A stretch of 48,017 nt of DNA from a virus: positions 1 through 48,017 of IMG/VR virus record IMGVR_UViG_3300009551_000023, one strand, 5' to 3'. The notes beneath the pieces were generated by a model. That model saw only the letters and a list, made by a program, of their open reading frames with translations, ran no database searches and had not been told where the DNA came from. The position numbers and the translations under genes were made by a program. Shown piece after piece: positions 31,256-39,106 of the stretch; position 1 is the first letter of the stretch; every line of letters starts with the position of its first letter.

Positions 31256-32603
31256 TCTCGTATCCCTGCCCGTAGTACTGCACCACGCTTTGCGCTTCGC
31301 AGTCGATGACAAGCTCGGTGATCGCCCACACCAGAGCGTCCATGCGGTCCGGCGACTTCATGCTTGCCCCCGGAACGTAACTGCACATCTGCTTTTCCAA
31401 CTCCGCGAAGTATCCGATATGATGCACCCGGCCCTGTTCGTATAGCGCTGCCACGGGTTCAGCACGCACCGCCTTACCGCGAGACGCACGCACCGCACGA
31501 AACGGGATGTTCGGATCGACGGCACGCATGTTGCCCGCTACCAAGTCGCCGCCGTTATTGACTTCGGCCACGATGCGGTCTGCCTTCCACTTGCGGAATC
31601 CGTCGATGGCGATCTTCGCCCAGCCGAGCGGCGATTCCTTGCAGCTCAGATCGTCCATGACGATGACGTGCCCGCTGATGGTGAGGCCCGCAACCACGAT
31701 GCCGGTTTCATCGCTTTCCTCTCCCGACGTGACCGCAGGATCAATTGCGACCACTATCCGGTTGATGACGTTGAAACGCACGTCGATCAGTTTCACTCGT
31801 AGCCTGTCAATCGTTGCCATGTTCCACAGCGCGCCTGGAATATCCTCAAGCACTTCGGCCAAAAGCTCTTGGCGCCCTAATCGCGTGCCTTCGTATTTCT
31901 TGATGACGGTCTGAAAGAACTGCGGCGATAGGTTCCTGCGGTTATCGTACGTACTGCCGCGCGTCACTATGCAGGCAGGATCGTTCATGATGGACCGAAG
32001 CAGTTCTGTTGGCTTCGGTGTGGTGGTGATGACGCTGCGCAGTTCGTCGCCGATGCGGAATCCGAACATCAGGTTGTCCCATGCCTCTTGGCCGAATCGC
32101 CACGTCGCAAGCTCGTCCGCCCAGAAGCGACAGCACTGCGGCCCGCGCAATCGTTCTGGCTCATCGGCAGAGAAGCAATAAGCGATGTTGCCATTCGGCC
32201 ACGTGATCAGATGGCCCTTGGATGGTTCGTAATGCGGTTGCTGTCCGGGTGGATAGCAAGAGAGCAGGCCACCGTTCGGGCCTTCGATCATGACCTTACG
32301 GATGTCGGCTGCGGTGGGAGCGATTAGATGGATTGGTCCAGGCAGTGGCTTCTCTGCCCATTCGCGAACGGTTTCAGCCCCGACACGGGTCTTACCGAAA
32401 CCACGGCCAGCGAGCAATAGCCAGTGCGTCCAATTGCCCGCAGGTTGTACCTGATTCCAGCGTGCCCAGAACCCGCGCCAGTCGTAGATTACCTGCCACG
32501 CCTGCTCATTGTTGAGGCTCCGAATCGCTGCTTCCCGTTCCGCTTCGGGCAGCGAGGCTAGCAATTCTGCTGGTGAGAGCTTCTGTACCGCTAGTGTTGA
32601 CAT
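31242..32603 (-). CDS. terL: Terminase large subunit
   Basis: A 453-residue protein. The ATPase domain has Walker A AGRGFGKT (65-72) and Walker B FWADE (160-164), followed by the TTTPKPTELL coupling motif. The nuclease domain starts with VVAIDPAVTSG (286-294) and ends with SPDRMDALVWA, giving the RNase-H-like acidic set. Length is normal. The ATG at 32603 lies inside the small terminase gene (98-bp overlap), so translation is probably coupled. Confidence 0.95.
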   Translation of the reverse strand: MSTLAVQKLSPAELLASLPEAEREAAIRSLNNEQAWQVIYDWRGFWARWNQVQPAGNWTHWLLLAGRGFGKTRVGAETVREWAEKPLPGPIHLIAPTAADIRKVMIEGPNGGLLSCYPPGQQPHYEPSKGHLITWPNGNIAYCFSADEPERLRGPQCCRFWADELATWRFGQEAWDNLMFGFRIGDELRSVITTTPKPTELLRSIMNDPACIVTRGSTYDNRRNLSPQFFQTVIKKYEGTRLGRQELLAEVLEDIPGALWNMATIDRLRVKLIDVRFNVINRIVVAIDPAVTSGEESDETGIVVAGLTISGHVIVMDDLSCKESPLGWAKIAIDGFRKWKADRIVAEVNNGGDLVAGNMRAVDPNIPFRAVRASRGKAVRAEPVAALYEQGRVHHIGYFAELEKQMCSYVPGASMKSPDRMDALVWAITELVIDCEAQSVVQYYGQGYEISPV

Positions 32604-32922
32604 TCATCGAACCTGCGTGTTCGGTTACCTGCGTTTCCTTCCAGCCAGCACGACACTTCATCCAGAAGCATACCGCCCATGCCTCGCCCTCGGTTGCCTT
32701 CTGGAATGCTACCTGACCGATGCGGGCATTTGCCATATCCATGGCGGTGTCAAGCTCACGGCGAAAGTGGATGCGCAACGTCTCCGGGTTGATGCCGTCA
32801 GTGCCGATGCAGCGCGCAATAGCGATCTGCGAGAATCCACAAGCGGCCATGCTGCGCACGGTGTTGCGGTCTGCTTCGGTCGGCTGGTATGCGGGACGCC
32901 CGCCCTTATTCGGCTCGGTCAT
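32506..32922 (-). CDS. terS: Terminase small subunit
   Basis: A 138-residue protein directly before terL. The N-terminal half is a helix-turn-helix (TVRSMAACGFSQIAIARCIGTDGINPETLRIHF) for DNA recognition. The middle (AFQKATEGEAWAVCFWMKCRAGWKETQ) is the usual oligomerisation segment, and the C terminus is Ser/Thr-rich. It overlaps the methylase gene by 17 bp. Confidence 0.9.
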   Translation of the reverse strand: MTEPNKGGRPAYQPTEADRNTVRSMAACGFSQIAIARCIGTDGINPETLRIHFRRELDTAMDMANARIGQVAFQKATEGEAWAVCFWMKCRAGWKETQVTEHAGSMNVNTSGTEALTSRIASLAARSGTGSSDSEPQQ

Positions 32923-34210
32923 ATACTTCTTCCTTCACGGCGTCCTGCGCGCCGAGTCTACGTCCGAACTTAGCATGTTCAAACGTGCAGCCGTGGCCAT
33001 CGAGCGTGGCTTCCTTGCCCGTGAGGTTCTGCCAGCGGGTAACGGCGCAGTCCACAAATTCTGGCGCAATCTCCATTGCATAGCAGCATCGACCTGTCAC
33101 CTCCGCTGCTGCAATCGTGGTCCCTGATCCACTGAAAGGCTCGTAGCAAATGCCATTCGGATCGGTGTGATATTCGATTGGACGCCGCGCCAACTCGACG
33201 GGCTTCTGTGTGGGATGAATGCCGTCTGATTCTCCGATCTGGTTGATATTCCAGACGGTTGGAATATTGGCTGGTGGACGCCGAAAAGGTTTTCGGCCTT
33301 GCGGCCAACCGTAGAACGCCACCTCGTGCTGCCACATATAGTGACTGTGCGTAAGTACGGCATGCGCCTTCACCCAAACGATATGTTGGTGGACAAGTAG
33401 TCCGCACTTTAACCAGGCCTGATGCACAAGATACTGCATCAATGCCGCGTGCCATTGGTAAACAGCCCCCCCATCGGCGAGGTGCTCCAGTCCTACACGC
33501 ATGAATGTTTCGTAGAACTCAATGCTTGATGCGGGATCTTTATAGGACTCCCATCCCTTGTCTTTCACATCAGGAGAATTTGACAACGATTGCGGGTGAC
33601 TTCCGCCAGTGTAATTGACGAGGTACGGGGGATCAGTAGCCAGCAGATTCGCCTTCTTCCCATTCATCAATCGACCGACATGCTCGCTGTTGGTCGAATC
33701 ACCGCACAGCAGCCGATGCTCACCCATAAGCCACAAATCGCCAAGCTGTGACACTGGGGCAATCGGTACTTCCGGTACATCGTCTTCCGCCGCATTCGGC
33801 TGCAGCGTGAAGCTGTCAATCTCGCGCAGGTCGAAGCCGGTCAGCGATAGGTCGAAGTCCAGCGCCTTCAACTCGAGGAACTCCGCGCTGAGCATGTCGA
33901 TGTCGAATGTGGACTCGAGTGCTGAGCGGTTGTCCATCAGGCGAAGGCCACGGCATTGCGCCTCGGATAGATCGCGCGCCACGTGCACCGGGATCTCGGT
34001 CAGCCCCAGCGTGCGGGCGGCAGTGCGCCGCAGGTGGCCGATGATTATCACGCCTGCCTTATCAACTACCACCGGCTGGCGGAATCCGTAAGCCTTGATA
34101 CTGGCCGCGACTTTACTGATTGCGTGCTTCGACCACTTGCGTGCATTATTCGGATAATCGGTAGGCTTATCTATCGGCCAAGTTTCAATTGACAGTATGT
34201 TTTTAGACAC
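32906..34210 (-). CDS. ParB-N domain/DNA methyltransferase fusion (beta class)
   Basis: A 434-residue protein with GTG start at 34210. Residues ~8-85 form a ParB/Srx-like N domain with the GHLRRTAA motif (58-65). The methylase has DPPY (193-196) before EPFSGSGTT (357-365), the motif order of beta-class N6-adenine or N4-cytosine enzymes. There is no helix-turn-helix of the plasmid ParB type, so this is not a partition protein. It probably modifies phage DNA, possibly against restriction, and lies directly before terS. Confidence 0.9.
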   Translation of the reverse strand: MSKNILSIETWPIDKPTDYPNNARKWSKHAISKVAASIKAYGFRQPVVVDKAGVIIIGHLRRTAARTLGLTEIPVHVARDLSEAQCRGLRLMDNRSALESTFDIDMLSAEFLELKALDFDLSLTGFDLREIDSFTLQPNAAEDDVPEVPIAPVSQLGDLWLMGEHRLLCGDSTNSEHVGRLMNGKKANLLATDPPYLVNYTGGSHPQSLSNSPDVKDKGWESYKDPASSIEFYETFMRVGLEHLADGGAVYQWHAALMQYLVHQAWLKCGLLVHQHIVWVKAHAVLTHSHYMWQHEVAFYGWPQGRKPFRRPPANIPTVWNINQIGESDGIHPTQKPVELARRPIEYHTDPNGICYEPFSGSGTTIAAAEVTGRCCYAMEIAPEFVDCAVTRWQNLTGKEATLDGHGCTFEHAKFGRRLGAQDAVKEEVYDRAE

Positions 34211-34247
34211 GCGGAATACCCGCTAATTAGAATACAGGCAATTGTGC

Positions 34248-34253
34248 CATAAT
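34248..34253 (+). promoter_or_regulatory. -10-like CATAAT for a leaderless start
   Basis: CATAAT lies exactly 7 nt before the ATG at 34261 and no ribosome site is visible. It stands in the 50-bp gap between divergent starts at 34210 (minus) and 34261 (plus). No clear -35. Confidence 0.45.
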
Positions 34254-34260
34254 TCACGCT

Positions 34261-34395
34261 ATGAAGAAACACCACGACCATCCGCTACCGCCGACTCACC
34301 CAGAACCACCGAGTACTCCGCTACCGCCGCAAGCTGATGAGGAGACTGCGACGACCAAGGCCCCGCAGATCCCGCCCGATACTGGCGGTCACTAA
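34261..34395 (+). CDS. Pro/His-rich small protein
   Basis: A 44-residue peptide, about one third proline, with a His-rich start (MKKHHDHPLPPTHPEPP) and no hydrophobic segment. It is followed after 3 bp by the membrane protein gene 34399-34698. It is likely disordered. Function unknown. Confidence 0.5.
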   Translation: MKKHHDHPLPPTHPEPPSTPLPPQADEETATTKAPQIPPDTGGH

Positions 34396-34398
34396 GAC

Positions 34399-34698
34399 AT
34401 GAGCGCCCCGGTACCGCAGGACCCAGGAGGACACGTGTCGCAGCCGCAGGGACATTGGTGGGAGACGGTTGCCGCAGTCGCCAGTTTCGGTGCTGGGCTT
34501 ATCGCGTTCCTGCGTGGATTGCAGGCGGCAAAACACGCGCCCGCTCCAGCGAACGATGATTTCCAAAGCCGGCTCTCACGGTGTGAGGAGCGATGCGCAA
34601 TGTTGGAGGATGCGGTCCTGGACCAAGCAAGATGGATGCTGAAACATCCGGGATCGCAGGAACGATCCAATCGTAGCGGCGCCATAGAGCAACCGTAA
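34399..34698 (+). CDS. Single-TM protein with coiled coil, candidate holin-like protein
   Basis: A 99-residue protein with a Pro/Gln-rich N terminus, one transmembrane helix (TVAAVASFGAGLIAFLRGL, ~24-42) and a charged helix (DDFQSRLSRCEERCAMLEDAVLD). The layout resembles phage holin or spanin-like proteins. Its last 200 bp overlap the 3' end of the convergent 7-TM gene. Confidence 0.55.
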   Translation: MSAPVPQDPGGHVSQPQGHWWETVAAVASFGAGLIAFLRGLQAAKHAPAPANDDFQSRLSRCEERCAMLEDAVLDQARWMLKHPGSQERSNRSGAIEQP

Positions 34699-35296
34699 TC
34701 CAGCCGGCGCAGCAAAACACTTCGAGCAGTCGGTAAGCGGTACGTGCCGAACTCCAATGTGTCAAGTCCGCGAATAGCACATGTCCACAGGCTAAAGCAC
34801 AGATAAGAGCTCCATGTAGCCTGATTTTCCACAGGCGTTTCCCACGGTTTAGCGAGTGCATCATCCCGGTCGCGATCAGAGCACAGGTGGCAATGCACAG
34901 ATTCACGATTATCCGATCCGATTTGACCTGTGCGAACCAGTCCGAATAGGTGGCCATCGGCAGCATCCACCGCATCGACATGCCCGCGAATGTGAATCCC
35001 CCCACAAAACCCAATAGAACCCCCACTTGGTGGGGTGTGGGAAATCGTCCCATTGCACGCCACAGTACCTCTAGAACGGCTGCTGCGGTAAGCGCCAGAA
35101 GTGCGATGTCACCAGGTAGCCACCAGTGAATCGCGGCGGCACGATCGGTGATGGGGACGAACAGCAACACGCCGATTTGCCAACAGGTTACGGCCATCTG
35201 CGCGGCGAACAGACGCCACAGCCGATGGTACTGGGTCAGGGTAACCACGAGCAGGCAGACGAGATTAACCCCTAAGTAGCCTAGCGACAGCAGCAT
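34499..35296 (-). CDS. Seven-transmembrane protein of unknown function
   Basis: A 265-residue protein with seven hydrophobic helices in the first ~215 residues, for example LGYLGVNLVCLLVVTL, DIALLALTAAAVLEVLW and LLEVFCCAGWITVALW. The remaining ~50 residues are antisense to the plus-strand gene and may be only a read-through tail. TACAAT, a near-consensus -10, lies 6 nt before the ATG, with TTGCAC 16 bp further up. A host-membrane target or superinfection role is possible. No family recognised. Confidence 0.55.
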   Translation of the reverse strand: MLLSLGYLGVNLVCLLVVTLTQYHRLWRLFAAQMAVTCWQIGVLLFVPITDRAAAIHWWLPGDIALLALTAAAVLEVLWRAMGRFPTPHQVGVLLGFVGGFTFAGMSMRWMLPMATYSDWFAQVKSDRIIVNLCIATCALIATGMMHSLNRGKRLWKIRLHGALICALACGHVLFADLTHWSSARTAYRLLEVFCCAGWITVALWRRYDWIVPAIPDVSASILLGPGPHPPTLRIAPHTVRAGFGNHRSLERARVLPPAIHAGTR

Positions 35297-35321
35297 AGCG
35301 GCATTGTACTCCGATTGTGGC

Positions 35322-35492
35322 TCAGTGCAAGTGGAATGCCGAACGATTTACGGCCCTTTCCGCGCTGATTTTCAGTTCGACGTACGCTTCCAGTTCGGAC
35401 TGAGTGAACGCGATGGTTCCGGCCAAGGCATCGTACGCTTCAGCCTTGCGCTTCCACTCAAGAATCATGGCCTCGGTAATCTTGCCTCTCAT
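35322..35492 (-). CDS. Small helical protein after the DpdA-like gene
   Basis: A 56-residue protein whose ATG overlaps the preceding stop (ATGA). It is mostly amphipathic helix (ITEAMILEWKRKAEAYDALAGTIA). No family recognised; coupling suggests a related role or simple operon membership. Confidence 0.55.
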   Translation of the reverse strand: MRGKITEAMILEWKRKAEAYDALAGTIAFTQSELEAYVELKISAERAVNRSAFHLH

Positions 35493-36226
35493 ACGAACTC
35501 CTCGATGAAATGCCCTTGATAAGGCCGTTCTATTTCAACAACATTGCGGAATCTCTGCGCCTCCCGGTAGTCGTTCGCATTGCGACCGCCTTTGCGAGCT
35601 GCAAAGCTCCATGCCATGGAATCGGCTGTTTCCAGCAGCGCTCGGATCAGCCCATGCGCCAGGGCGATGGTCTTAAGTCCAAAGCCGTGCAGCCGAAGAT
35701 CAGGCCGCCGCGCCTTGATGGCTATCAGCACATCGAGGATGGCTCGCGGGTCTCCGTTCCGCTTGCAGACCGAACCAACTCCCACCCATGCGCCATACTC
35801 CAGTCTGTCGCCGTACTGGTCGATGTGCGAGACGTACTCTTCAGGCATGTATCCTTGGAGTACAGGCATGATGTAACATCCCGTATCGCATTGCAACAAC
35901 CTGTCATACCGTGCAATCGTCAACCGCTGGTGGTCGGCTACCGTCAGTCCGGTGATTTTGAGCATTGACGGCTCGCACATGTAATCCTGCGTGACCGCTG
36001 CCAGCAGATTGCCGCATCGCTTCCATCGCCGGATCTGATCCCCGTAGACTTCCGGCTCCTCGGGATAGCCCCCGTGCTGCAAGATCGTCGAGAATGCCCT
36101 GCTGTCCAGAATCCAGTCGCCCACCACGAAATCAGACTTGCGATTCCGCAGTCGGCTGATGGAAACAAAGGCCGCATCGAAGTGCTTGGCGTCCGATGGC
36201 TGGTGTAATCCGACAAAGAATCTCAT
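35489..36226 (-). CDS. dpdA: DpdA-like 7-deazaguanine DNA insertion enzyme
   Basis: A 245-residue protein. The order DSRAFSTI (41-48), QDYMCEP (80-86), TGLTVADHQ (92-100), MPVLQGY (120-126), VGVGSVCKR (148-156), LHGFGLKT (179-186) and ADSMAWSFAARK (201-212) matches the TGT-related phage DpdA family, which swaps guanine for a 7-deazaguanine base in DNA. The usual DSG is DSR here. No preQ0 synthesis genes (folE, queD, queE, queC) are seen, so the base would come from the host. Confidence 0.78.
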   Translation of the reverse strand: MRFFVGLHQPSDAKHFDAAFVSISRLRNRKSDFVVGDWILDSRAFSTILQHGGYPEEPEVYGDQIRRWKRCGNLLAAVTQDYMCEPSMLKITGLTVADHQRLTIARYDRLLQCDTGCYIMPVLQGYMPEEYVSHIDQYGDRLEYGAWVGVGSVCKRNGDPRAILDVLIAIKARRPDLRLHGFGLKTIALAHGLIRALLETADSMAWSFAARKGGRNANDYREAQRFRNVVEIERPYQGHFIEEFV

Positions 36227-36292
36227 GTCCGAACGATTTGCAAACGAAACTTGCGCTGGCTTCAGTCCACAGATTTACGCATTAGAGGCGTT

Positions 36293-36454
36293 TTAAGGCA
36301 CTCCAGATTCTTCCCCGCCACTTTCTACGTGATCGGCATCACCGTTCGATTCTAGGGCCGTTTCCGCCCCAGCAATGGCAACTTCACGTTCATTCTCGGT
36401 CTGCTTATCGTGCATCGGCGGGTATCGCAGATCGCCGGGGAGTACGGGAATCAC
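36293..36454 (-). CDS. Small acidic protein (GTG start)
   Basis: A 53-residue protein. The GTG at 36454 overlaps the preceding TGA (GTGA) and has GGGAGG 4 nt upstream. It is Glu/Asp/Gly-rich, especially at the C terminus (GDADHVESGGEESGVP). Function unknown. Confidence 0.5.
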   Translation of the reverse strand: MIPVLPGDLRYPPMHDKQTENEREVAIAGAETALESNGDADHVESGGEESGVP

Positions 36455-36975
36455 TTCGCCTCCCGATACTTCGCGACGGCAGCGCGGAGAGCCTTTGCCT
36501 GATCAGCAAGGAACTCCTGACGGCCTGCGCCAATCGGCCACTGGCTGGATTCGTCTAGCAGGTTCGCCCTGTGCCTCAAGTCCTCCAGCAGTTCGCGCTC
36601 CGCCTCGGCGCGGGCGGCAAGCGCCCTATCCGCCATATCGCACTTGATGGCGAAGTTACGCCCGTTCATCTGCTCGCCAAAGTGCTTGGCGAACCAGCGA
36701 TGCGCGTTCACTGAGTCCGCATACAGTGCCTCCGCTATCTGTAAGGCAGCCATATAGTCGTCCACCCGCTGGCCCGCATCCCCATCGGGGCGGGCAGCTA
36801 ATATCGCATTCCGTTCTCGACACGACTCGCAGTCTGCGTGAGTTCTGGAGTGAATACACATCGTCGCCTTCGCTGCCGCATCCACCTCGGGCTTCCGGGA
36901 CGGTTCGGAGCACACCTCCATCTCTCGCGCTAGCCTGCGCTCATCGGCTGAATCTGTGTCGAATGTTCGTGCCAT
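36451..36975 (-). CDS. Hypothetical protein, Ala/Arg/Glu-rich helical
   Basis: A 174-residue protein from the ATG at 36975, which has a strong GGAGGGGAAG ribosome site; a longer frame upstream is unsupported. Residues ~37-52 include CIHSRTHADCESC, a possible metal site. The rest is long helices (DMADRALAARAEAERELLEDLRHR). No family recognised. Confidence 0.6.
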   Translation of the reverse strand: MARTFDTDSADERRLAREMEVCSEPSRKPEVDAAAKATMCIHSRTHADCESCRERNAILAARPDGDAGQRVDDYMAALQIAEALYADSVNAHRWFAKHFGEQMNGRNFAIKCDMADRALAARAEAERELLEDLRHRANLLDESSQWPIGAGRQEFLADQAKALRAAVAKYREAK

Positions 36976-36977
36976 CG

Positions 36978-37193
36978 CTACTTCCCCTCCCGGTTCATCG
37001 CCGCTAACTCCGCCGCCTTGCTGCGCTTCGTGGGAATCGTCAGGTTGCCGCGCAGGCAGTTGCCCATCGCATAGTCTGGGCGATCCCACCATCTGCCGGC
37101 TGCCAGGTAGTCATGCGCGCCGCGTTGTCCTGCTGGTGGGAAAGGCTTCGCGTTGGCTGTGCCCATCTCCACGGGGTAGGGTATCCATCTCAT
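36978..37193 (-). CDS. Hypothetical protein coupled to the replication gene
   Basis: A 71-residue protein with ATGA overlap to the replication gene. It is aromatic and basic (DYLAAGRWWDRPDYAMGN; TIPTKRSKAAELAAMNREGK). No family recognised. Confidence 0.5.
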   Translation of the reverse strand: MRWIPYPVEMGTANAKPFPPAGQRGAHDYLAAGRWWDRPDYAMGNCLRGNLTIPTKRSKAAELAAMNREGK

Positions 37194-38029
37194 TTCGCAC
37201 CTCCGGGTAGCATGGCGTCAATTACCGCTGGAAACCACATCCACGAACTAGTCGGGGCTTTATGGCCACGAACCATTTCGGCCAATGCTGCGTTAAGTGC
37301 GTTCTCTTCTGTCACTTGCGGGTGCCTCCTTGCGATTTCTATGCATTTACCGATCACTTCGTCGTCCGGGTTGCCGATGAGTTGCTGTGCGCCAGGGTAC
37401 CGCTTCAGCATAATCCGCACGTTTTCGTGCAACTGTATCCGGCGTTCCATCGACACGCGATCCTCCGGTTTTTTATGCGTTCCGTTTTTCGGCGGCGGCG
37501 AGATGCTGCGAATCGCCTGCTTCAGTTCATCCACAGTCGGTACGGCCGCCGCTTCTGTGTCTGCTCTGCTCTGTATCTGAATCTGTTCTGTATCTGGGGC
37601 CGTTCCCGAAACGTTCCCGTAAACGTTCTGTGGAACGTTCCCGGAACGTTCTGTGGAACGTTTCATTCGGTGCTTCCTTGTCCTTAACGTAACATTATCA
37701 GATACATACTGATGTTCGCTCCAATCATGTGGAACCCACTGTCGGCCCTTTGTGCGGTCCAGTAGACCGCGCATCTCAAGCTCATGTAGCGCCGATGTGG
37801 CGTCCATGTAGTACTTATGTACTGTATTATGTGAATCGGATGTGCCGTTATCTGGAGTCGATGTGAGCGGCATCCGAAGGCGAAAAGCTATCGTTCGATC
37901 GTCTGGAAGTACACCATCGTAGAGTCTGGCGAGGCAGAGCAGATTGACCCAGAATTTGAACAGTTCGGGGGGGAGTTCTTGAACCTTGGGATTGTCCAAG
38001 GCGTCCGTGTGATACCGAAACCAATCCAT
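37190..38029 (-). CDS. Replication initiation/replisome organiser protein
   Basis: A 279-residue protein. Its N terminus (MDWFRYHTDALDNPKVQELPPELFKFWVNLL) is the winged-helix start typical of phage replication proteins. A low-complexity linker (ERSGNVPQNVYGNVSG) is encoded by AACGTT iterons, and a DnaD-like helical C-terminal region follows. Internal iterons resemble the lambda O gene with its embedded origin. With no phage polymerase seen, it would recruit host replication proteins. Confidence 0.75.
   Translation of the reverse strand: MDWFRYHTDALDNPKVQELPPELFKFWVNLLCLARLYDGVLPDDRTIAFRLRMPLTSTPDNGTSDSHNTVHKYYMDATSALHELEMRGLLDRTKGRQWVPHDWSEHQYVSDNVTLRTRKHRMKRSTERSGNVPQNVYGNVSGTAPDTEQIQIQSRADTEAAAVPTVDELKQAIRSISPPPKNGTHKKPEDRVSMERRIQLHENVRIMLKRYPGAQQLIGNPDDEVIGKCIEIARRHPQVTEENALNAALAEMVRGHKAPTSSWMWFPAVIDAMLPGGAK
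37594..37657. repeat. AACGTT iterons, candidate replication origin
   Basis: Five AACGTT(C/T) elements begin at 37605, 37617, 37629, 37640 and 37652, spaced 12, 12, 11 and 12 bp, with a degenerate sixth (GCCGTT) at 37594. Spacing near one helical turn puts them on one DNA face. They lie in the linker of the replication gene, beside a tract of repeated TCTGTATCTG-like units at 37557-37590. Confidence 0.65.
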
Positions 38030-38035
38030 TTATTC

Positions 38036-38107
38036 ACCCCTCCTATGGGGTTTGCGGGGGCCAGATATAGGACTCTGGCCCGTGGTCCGCATACTGCCGG
38101 CCACGGG
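38036..38107 (-). promoter_or_regulatory. Structured leader RNA before the replication gene
   Basis: Between the promoter and the ATG at 38029 three inverted repeats follow: CCACGGG/CCCGTGG (38079-38085 with 38101-38107), GGGCCAGA/TCTGGCCC (38058-38065 with 38074-38081) and ACCCC/GGGGT (38036-38040 with 38047-38051). The first two share three bases. In the transcript the last one encloses the AGGAGGGG ribosome site, so it could hide the start. Confidence 0.5.
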
Positions 38108-38142
38108 GTCATGACTCCCCTGTGGTGCGCCCGACAGAAGTC

Positions 38143-38171
38143 ACTATAGTCTCATTGAATAGTTATTACAA
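38143..38171 (-). promoter_or_regulatory. Sigma70-type promoter for the replication gene
   Basis: On the minus strand TTGTAA (38166-38171) and TATAGT (38143-38148) are separated by exactly 17 bp in an AT-rich stretch. The predicted transcript starts ~107 nt before the ATG and so has a long leader. Confidence 0.7.
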
Positions 38172-38219
38172 CTACAATATGCAGGCGATTTTGGTATGGT
38201 TACATCCACTCGTGGTAGT

Positions 38220-38426
38220 CTACTTCCGCTGTCCAAGTGCCGCGCTCGCCTGCCAAATCTGCTCCATCTCGGGAGCCGTCAGGCATAGGTGTCCCATCTG
38301 GGCATCGGCTGCGGCAATGGCGTAGTCGAGTGTCCATCGGCTTCCCTTGCGGGGCGTGCGTCCGGCATTGATGCGTGCTGCGTCCTGGGCGGCCAGGCGA
38401 AGGATGGAGTATTGGATGATGGTCAT
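38220..38426 (-). CDS. Hypothetical small protein
   Basis: A 68-residue protein with ATGA overlap to the upstream gene, which selects this frame over a longer overlapping one. Mostly helical (ILRLAAQDAARINAG; TAPEMEQIWQASAALG). Unknown function. Confidence 0.55.
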   Translation of the reverse strand: MTIIQYSILRLAAQDAARINAGRTPRKGSRWTLDYAIAAADAQMGHLCLTAPEMEQIWQASAALGQRK

Positions 38427-38686
38427 GCCCCGAATTCCTGATCAAGCCGATCGAGCTGCCCCGTCTCCAGCAGCCACTTTGCGCGGCGAACCTTCCATGT
38501 GGGCAGTCCAGATGGCCTGCGATCCGATCGTGGCCTTTTCACCTTCGCCCGAGGCTCATGTGGTACCGGATCGCTCCACTTATCCGGCCCACGGTTAGTC
38601 TGCCAGTCGGCGGGGATCTTATGGCGCTTGTGGTTCCCCCATCCGGCAGCGATCAAGGCGTCAACGGGTGCGTCGTGCGGGCTCAT
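38423..38686 (-). CDS. Hypothetical basic protein
   Basis: An 87-residue protein. The ATG at 38686 overlaps the nuclease stop (ATGA). It is Arg/Lys/Pro-rich with a final helix (LPTWKVRRAKWLLETGQLDRL). Possibly nucleic-acid-binding. Confidence 0.5.
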   Translation of the reverse strand: MSPHDAPVDALIAAGWGNHKRHKIPADWQTNRGPDKWSDPVPHEPRAKVKRPRSDRRPSGLPTWKVRRAKWLLETGQLDRLDQEFGA

Positions 38687-38997
38687 TCGGTTACCTGCCT
38701 TTTGGCGAAGTTGATTACTGCAAGCTGCGCTTCTTCTGCCGTGCGGACAATGCTCACCTGTCCCGGCCATGTCTCATGCCAGTCGCGCTCAGCGGCGGTC
38801 AGTGCCTGTTTGCTGGGCACCTTCGCGCCGTCCTTGATTTCCAGCAGCACGTTTACCCCTTGGTACCCCACGATCAGATCGGGGCAGCCGTCGCCCACGA
38901 TGGCGAGAGATTGAGGCTTCGCTCCGATGTTGCGCAAAGCCTCCATGATCTCGGTGTGGTTTGAATCTGTGCGGCAGCGCTGTACGCCTCGGCTCAT
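38683..38997 (-). CDS. Small PD-(D/E)XK (VRR-NUC-like) nuclease
   Basis: A 104-residue protein from the ATG at 38997, which has GGGAGGG just upstream; an in-frame ATG at 39099 lacks a ribosome site. GDGCPDLIVG (Asp40) and LLEIKDG (Glu53, Lys55) form the catalytic D...ExK, followed by SKQALTAAERDWH. The pattern is typical of small phage VRR-NUC-like or resolvase-type nucleases acting in recombination or replication. Confidence 0.75.
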   Translation of the reverse strand: MSRGVQRCRTDSNHTEIMEALRNIGAKPQSLAIVGDGCPDLIVGYQGVNVLLEIKDGAKVPSKQALTAAERDWHETWPGQVSIVRTAEEAQLAVINFAKRQVTE

Positions 38998-39106
38998 TTG
39001 CCCTCCCAGTTGCATCGGTAGACTCTCAAGCACGTCCAGCAGCGATACGTTCCATTGACAGGAGTCGAAATGCGGCGGTGGAAATGGCGGCAGATCCATC
39101 TAGCGA

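Noticed and set aside
32906-34210. Partition ParB acting on the parS-like site
   Set aside because: Only the N domain is present, fused to a methylase; the parS-binding helix-turn-helix is missing and no ParA gene is seen.
38200-38445. 81-codon minus-strand frame overlapping 38220-38426
   Set aside because: The other frame has the ATGA overlap with its neighbour and more protein-like helices; this one is His/Arg/Pro-rich.
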